64,000 bases of DNA from Emiliania huxleyi CCMP1516 (Eukaryota > Haptophyta > Isochrysidales > Noelaerhabdaceae). The notes under the pieces were generated by a model that worked only from the letters and a program-made list of their open reading frames with translations, had not been told where the DNA came from and made no database searches. A program made the translations under genes and the position numbers. This document shows, in pieces, positions 59,839 through 64,000 of this stretch (its first letter is position 1; every line of letters starts with the position of its first letter). The DNA lies in contig NW_005200250.1 in the NCBI RefSeq assembly GCF_000372725.1, positions 279,007 to 343,006 of the forward strand, read 5' to 3'.

Positions 59839-62800
59839 TCACGTCGGCCGCAACCGCAGCAACGCGGGGTCGGCCCCTGGCGGCGACTCGGCGCTACTGG
59901 CAGCGCGCGGCACGCCGGCACACCCGCCCAGCGCCGCCGAACCGCGACGCAACAGCCGCGCGCGCAACACCGCCATGAGGGCGCCGTACGCGTCGCCGCC
60001 GTCGTCGGTCGGCTCGCCAAAGCACGAGCCGACGAGGGACGACCAAAAGAGCGACCTAGAGTGGGCACGAGCAAAGACGGTGCGCGAGCTGCGCGTGATG
60101 TGCGGCGCAGGAGGGGGGAGTCACCGCCACGCGCAGCCAAGCTTGGCCTGCATTGCGCGCAATCTGGGACCGTCGGCGGCCACCTCCCACAGCCGCGAGG
60201 GCAAGCTGCTGAGGTCGTTGGACGGCACGCGTAGCGACAACTCGGACCACGGTAGCAGCTCCTCAAAGGGGAGCGCGTCGTCCGTCGCCGCAGATGCCCC
60301 GAGCGTAAAGACCGGCACGCAGCCGTGGAAGATTGCGACCATGTGGCGGGTCGGGTCGCCGTCGCCCTGGCCGCGAGGGACCTACGGCGGAGTCCGCGTC
60401 GCGGGGTCGGGGCGTCCATCACCCGGCTCCTGCGCCACCTCGCCCGCGCGGTGCCCAGCAAAACACCTACAGCGGTGTCCACGCGTGGCGTGATCCACCG
60501 GACGCGCCGCACCCACCGCGCACGCCCCGCGCAGCACCGAGCCGAGGCTCATGTTGACAGCGTCCCTCCGGTCCTCGGGCCGGCCGCGAAGCGAGTCCGC
60601 CAACACGAACCCCGGCTCGGCGAGGCCGTCGTGGCGGAAGCGGCGGAAGAGCTGCGTGCGCGCGCTGCCGTGGCCGGGGTGGCCGCCAAACCACAGTAGC
60701 GTGGCGCGGCTCGTGTGCTGCCCGCGCCGCTCAAAGGTTGGGCTGTGCGGCGAGGAGGAGGCCATGCGGTCGCACGAGGGCTGGTCCGAGTGAGAGCCTG
60801 CGGTGCGGGAGTGGGGCGGGCAGGGGCTCCGTGGACGTGCAGGGAGGACGTGCGCGGAGGCGGCCGCGGCCAGCCCTGGTGGAGGCGACGCGCCTCCGCG
60901 CGCAGAGAGGAGGAGCTGCGGCATCGCGACGTCGACGCCGCGCATGAAGTGGACGGGCGGCTGCGTGTTTCCGTTGAACTGGAGCCCGAACCACCGGCGG
61001 TTGGCCGAGTCGGCCCTCAGGTCGTCGGGCAACTCGCACCCTCTCTCGCGCAACGTCGCGGGGTGCTGGTAGCCTCCCCGTCCAAACAAGCCGCCCAAGA
61101 TCGGGGCGCTGACCGCCTCGCGCCGCCACGCGACCGCCTCCTTGAGCAGCGTCACCAGCCTGCGCACGCTGCGCCCGCCGCGGCGAGCGGCGCGACGCGA
61201 GGCGCGGTGTGGTGGCACTTGTGACGGCAGCCTTGGCGGAGCCTCTGCGCGCGCGGCCGCGATGAGCTCATCGAGCTCTTGCGCCGTCGAGGGTGAGCCG
61301 AGCGGCCGAGGAGGCGGAGCTGCGGCCCCGCACACTCGACCCGCGGGCGCACCGCCGCCGTTTCCGCTGCCGTTCCCGCCACCTCCACCACCACCTCCTC
61401 CTCCTCCTCCTCCTCCTCCTCCTCCTGCTGCTGCTGCCCCACGGAGCCGCTCCTCAAAGGCGCGGCGCACGCCCACGACGTGCGGCTCGAGCGCGAGCGC
61501 AGGCCACTCCTCGCGGTCCTGGTCCGCGTACGAGAGCTGGAACGAGTCCATCGACGCGCGCTCCGTGAGCAGGGTCATCGCGTGACGCGCGCCGGCGTGC
61601 CCGCGCCAGAGCGGCGAGCGGGAGCGGACGTGCCACAGCCGCGCGAGAAGGCGGTGGCCGTCGATGACGAGCGGCGGGCCGGGCAGCAGCGCGTAGTCTG
61701 CTCTCGACGGGTCCGCCTCGCGCCGCGTCGAGGAGAGGAAGCGGTCGAGCAGCCTCGCGTCGAAGCCAGCGGCGAAGTCGACGCCGAACCGAAACTGCGG
61801 AGGCATGTCAAAGACCCACACGCGTGGGCGCGGCGGGCGGCTCGCGCCCTGCCCTGCCTCGCCTCCCCGCCGCTCGTCGCCCTCCCTCCGCCTCCGCCGC
61901 GCCGCGCGCCGCGCGAGCGTCCGGTTGGAGTGCGCCTCCACCTGGCGGGCCGAGCACGCGTCAGGGACGTGTCCTGGTGCTGGGTGGCCTGGGTCGCAGA
62001 GCGCATCTCTCGCCTCGGGACTATCCCGCCTCGGGGCTAGTCATGAATGCGCTTGCCGACTACTACTCTTCCCGCCTCGGGACTGCCGTCCGCGGCGAGG
62101 CGGAGGGCGCAGTCGAGGCCCCAGTAGCCCACGTCGCAGTTGCAGAAGCCCTGCCAGTCGCACGTGCCGCGCGCCGAGCAGCGGGCAGGGCACGCAGGGC
62201 CCCAGTGAGGCGCCGGCCCGGCGGCGCCATCTTCTAGCGGGCCGGCGGCGCGGCGCGGCAGCTCCTCGTCACAGGCCGGCCCGCCCACGCCCGCCCGAAG
62301 GCCGCCTGCGAGGAAGCAGCCGCACCGGGCCGCGGCGGTGGCGGACGAGGCGCCGGTGGAGGAGAGCCACGGCCGGCGGCGTCGCCTCGCCGGCGCTGGC
62401 ACCGGCTCACACCAGCCGCGGCCGCCGCATTCGCGGGGGCACCGGCCGAGCGGGAGGAGCGGGAGGGGAGGCGCGCTGCCGTTGAGGAGGAGGCGCGGCG
62501 GCTCGGCGAGCAGGCAGGAGTCGGCCGCTGTCGCGTCGGCGGGGTCGACGACCGCCCGGATCTGCGCGGCTCTCTGGCGGAGCGGCGCGAGGACGGCGGC
62601 GACGGCCGGCAGCTCCTCGTCCATGTTACGCGAGGCGAGCGACGGCGTCAGCCCGAGCCGGAGCGTGTCGTGCGCCGCCGCGAAGGAGAAGCGGCGCCAC
62701 ACCGCGGAGCTGGGGCGAGCGAGCACCTCCGCGAAGCTTGACGCGCCGCCGGCCGAGCCCGACTCGGCCAGCGAAATGCACGGCGTGGTCCAGCCACGCA

Positions 62801-63101
62801 TGCCATTCAGCCGCGAGCGCTCAAGCAGGAAGGGCGCGGCGACCCATTCCGCGAGGCACTCGCACGCCACGGGGCCGATGGCGCTGCGGTCGTCCCAGCG
62901 ATCACGCGCGGGGCCGTTGTGGAACGCGTGGAGCACCCACGAGCGCACGGGAAGGTGGCCGCCAGACGGCAGCACGCACGACGGGAGCAGGCTCTGCTCG
63001 CAGCTTGCGCCACGCCAGCCGACCGGACACTCGCACCAGCCGCGCCACGGATTGCACACGCCGAGACCGCAGTCGCGGTGCGACTGGCACGCACGCAGCA
63101 T
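59839..63101 (-). CDS. EGF-like/exostosin (GT47) glycosyltransferase, four exons
   Basis: Exons 63101-62076, 61941-60460, 60381-60128 and 60055-59839 give about 992 residues; the introns between them fit GC donors (the first could use GT instead). The N-terminal part has EGF-like Cys clusters (CQSHRDCGLGVCNPWRGWCE then CPVGWRGASCE, and later CPARCSARGTCDWQGFCNCD then VGYWGLDC), as in algal exostosins. The GT47 domain includes RVWVFDMPPQFRFGVDF, NMSLGSV, FVPRGQGDGDPTRHMVAIFH, GCVPVFTLGASAATDDALPF and ELLPWSELSLRVPSNDLSSL, the last being the conserved donor-binding region. A Gly/Asn run (about 61385-61435) interrupts the domain. The family builds wall and matrix polysaccharides in the Golgi. 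A signal anchor is not visible after the ATG at 63101, so an upstream exon is likely. Confidence 0.8.
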
Positions 63102-63242
63102 CTTGGCGGTACTGCTGATTGAGAGGTCCGTGCAAACGAGAAGGCGAGGCGCACGGAGCAAAAGTAGTGTTTTTGTGTACGTACTTATAGCTTACTGGGA
63201 GAAAAGAGAGAGGGAGTTGTGTTCTCTAGGCCCCTAAGGGCC

Positions 63243-63458
63243 CTACGCGCGGCGTGAGAGCTCGGAAGCGAGCTTTGCACGGCGATCGAGGATGGCACGG
63301 TTCACCCCTTTCACCGAAGCGATGGAGATGCGTTCCGCGTGGTGTGACACAAATGAGAGGGGGGAGTGGGGAGGGTACGCGGTGCGGTCAACGCCCGAGC
63401 GTTGAGCCTTGCTCTCTCTCTTTGTGTAACCTCCGAGCAACCTCCGAGTTCCTCGCAT
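63243..63458 (-). CDS. Possible short 3' exon
   Basis: The last ~33 residues (HAERISIASVKGVNRAILDR then RAKLASELSRRA) look like a conserved helical C-terminus and end at TAG 63243. The preceding sequence is composition-driven. It could be the terminal exon of a gene or chance. Confidence 0.25.
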   Translation of the reverse strand: MRGTRRLLGGYTKRESKAQRSGVDRTAYPPHSPLSFVSHHAERISIASVKGVNRAILDRRAKLASELSRRA

Positions 63459-63475
63459 GTGAGGCGGAGAGAGCC

Positions 63476-63532
63476 GGCACGCCTAGATCTCAGCCATACA
63501 CTCCTACCCGATGGCTGAGATCTAGGCGTGCC
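63476..63532. repeat. Perfect inverted repeat, 22-bp arms
   Basis: GGCACGCCTAGATCTCAGCC plus AT at 63476-63497 is exactly complementary to 63511-63532, with a 13-nt spacer. It heads a 250-bp stretch where GATGGCTG and its complement CAGCCATC recur about twelve times in both orientations. Confidence 0.9.
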
Positions 63533-63819
63533 AGCCACCCTTATCACGGATGGCTGCAATTGCAGGATCCTAGCCACTCCGCCCTGCAAGCACGCACGCG
63601 CCATTTTGGCTGCCTTCCAGCCAGTGCAGCCATCCTCCGGCCGATGGCTGCGATGGCTGTGTCCCGGCCATCCGCCCGGCCGCATGATGGCTGTCATACA
63701 GCCGTCGCAGCCATTTGGCCGGAGGATTGCGGCCGCCTATGCTAAAATTTGAAGATTACAAGGAGCCCACAGGAATTGATTGCGACTCAAGGACGTATTT
63801 CCTTCTCAATAACATGAGG

Positions 63820-64000
63820 GGGCCGTCTGCTGTGTCCTTTGTAGTGCCAGTCCCGTACCCGGTGTCGTGCGAGAGAGTTTCGTCGTAAAATTCTCTAACA
63901 AGGCTGGCGCTATGCGTTCACATAGCGCCAGCGGACGTATTTTCTTCTCATAACAAGGCTGTGAATAACAAGGCTGTGAACAAGCCTGACTTCTGACTGT
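63820..64000. repeat. Repeat family A fragment and 11-bp-arm hairpin
   Basis: GTGCCAGTCCCGTACCCGGT with GTCGTGCGAGAGAG and TCGTCGTAAAATTC matches, in reverse, the 18065-18150 module. Just after it CTGGCGCTATG ... CATAGCGCCAG (about 63904-63931) forms a perfect hairpin, and AACAAGGCTGTGAA is repeated in tandem at the window end. Confidence 0.6.

Overview
This is a window of nuclear DNA from a GC-rich unicellular eukaryote, most likely a microalga and, by inference, a haptophyte-like one. The eukaryotic evidence is direct: spliceosomal introns interrupt most genes, and the products include importin alpha, the tri-snRNP protein SART1/Snu66, an Aha1-type Hsp90 co-chaperone, a nucleotide-sugar transporter, DGAT1 and a BAX-inhibitor-1 protein. 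Algal hints are a plastid-type methyltransferase, ShK-prolyl hydroxylase and EGF-exostosin architectures, Pro-rich wall-type protein, and very short introns of which many start with GC instead of GT. The haptophyte placement was not tested by any search.

Layout. 1-15 kb: 3' end of a J-domain gene, a GT31 glycosyltransferase, a sulfatase, a five-finger CCCH RNA-binding protein, an alpha/beta hydrolase, a phosducin-like protein, SART1 and a short Aha1. 15-26 kb: an HTTM-like membrane protein and a J-like coiled-coil protein sit in a repeat-rich stretch. This stretch carries a complete miniature LTR retrotransposon (21353-22794, 5-bp target duplication), a long-TIR Mutator-like element (24401-25294, 12-bp target duplication), minisatellites and copies of dispersed repeat families. 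26-36 kb: an HD-domain/PhyH fusion resembling PhnZ+PhnY phosphonate oxidation, a BI-1 protein, a membrane-anchored pyrophosphatase, a J-domain/PPR-like protein and an orphan UBA/HEAT-like protein. 36-46 kb: ShK-prolyl 4-hydroxylase, a membrane RING-like protein, a plastid methyltransferase, a sugar-nucleotide transporter and a Pro-rich secreted protein. 47-64 kb: importin alpha, a Kelch-MORN protein divergent from a multi-thioredoxin protein, a trimodular ACBP-PH-DGAT1, and an EGF-exostosin glycosyltransferase.

Genes are on both strands and are not operonic. Functional themes that recur are secretory-pathway glycosylation and extracellular matrix (GT31, GT47, sulfatase, prolyl hydroxylase, sugar transporter, Pro-rich protein), phosphorus metabolism (HD-PhyH fusion, ER pyrophosphatase) and lipid storage (DGAT1).

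Exon joins were deduced by hand from reading frame, splice dinucleotides and family conservation. Those given with exact coordinates keep phase; those called tentative do not have a unique solution. No RNA genes were recognised, but I could not scan for tRNAs systematically.
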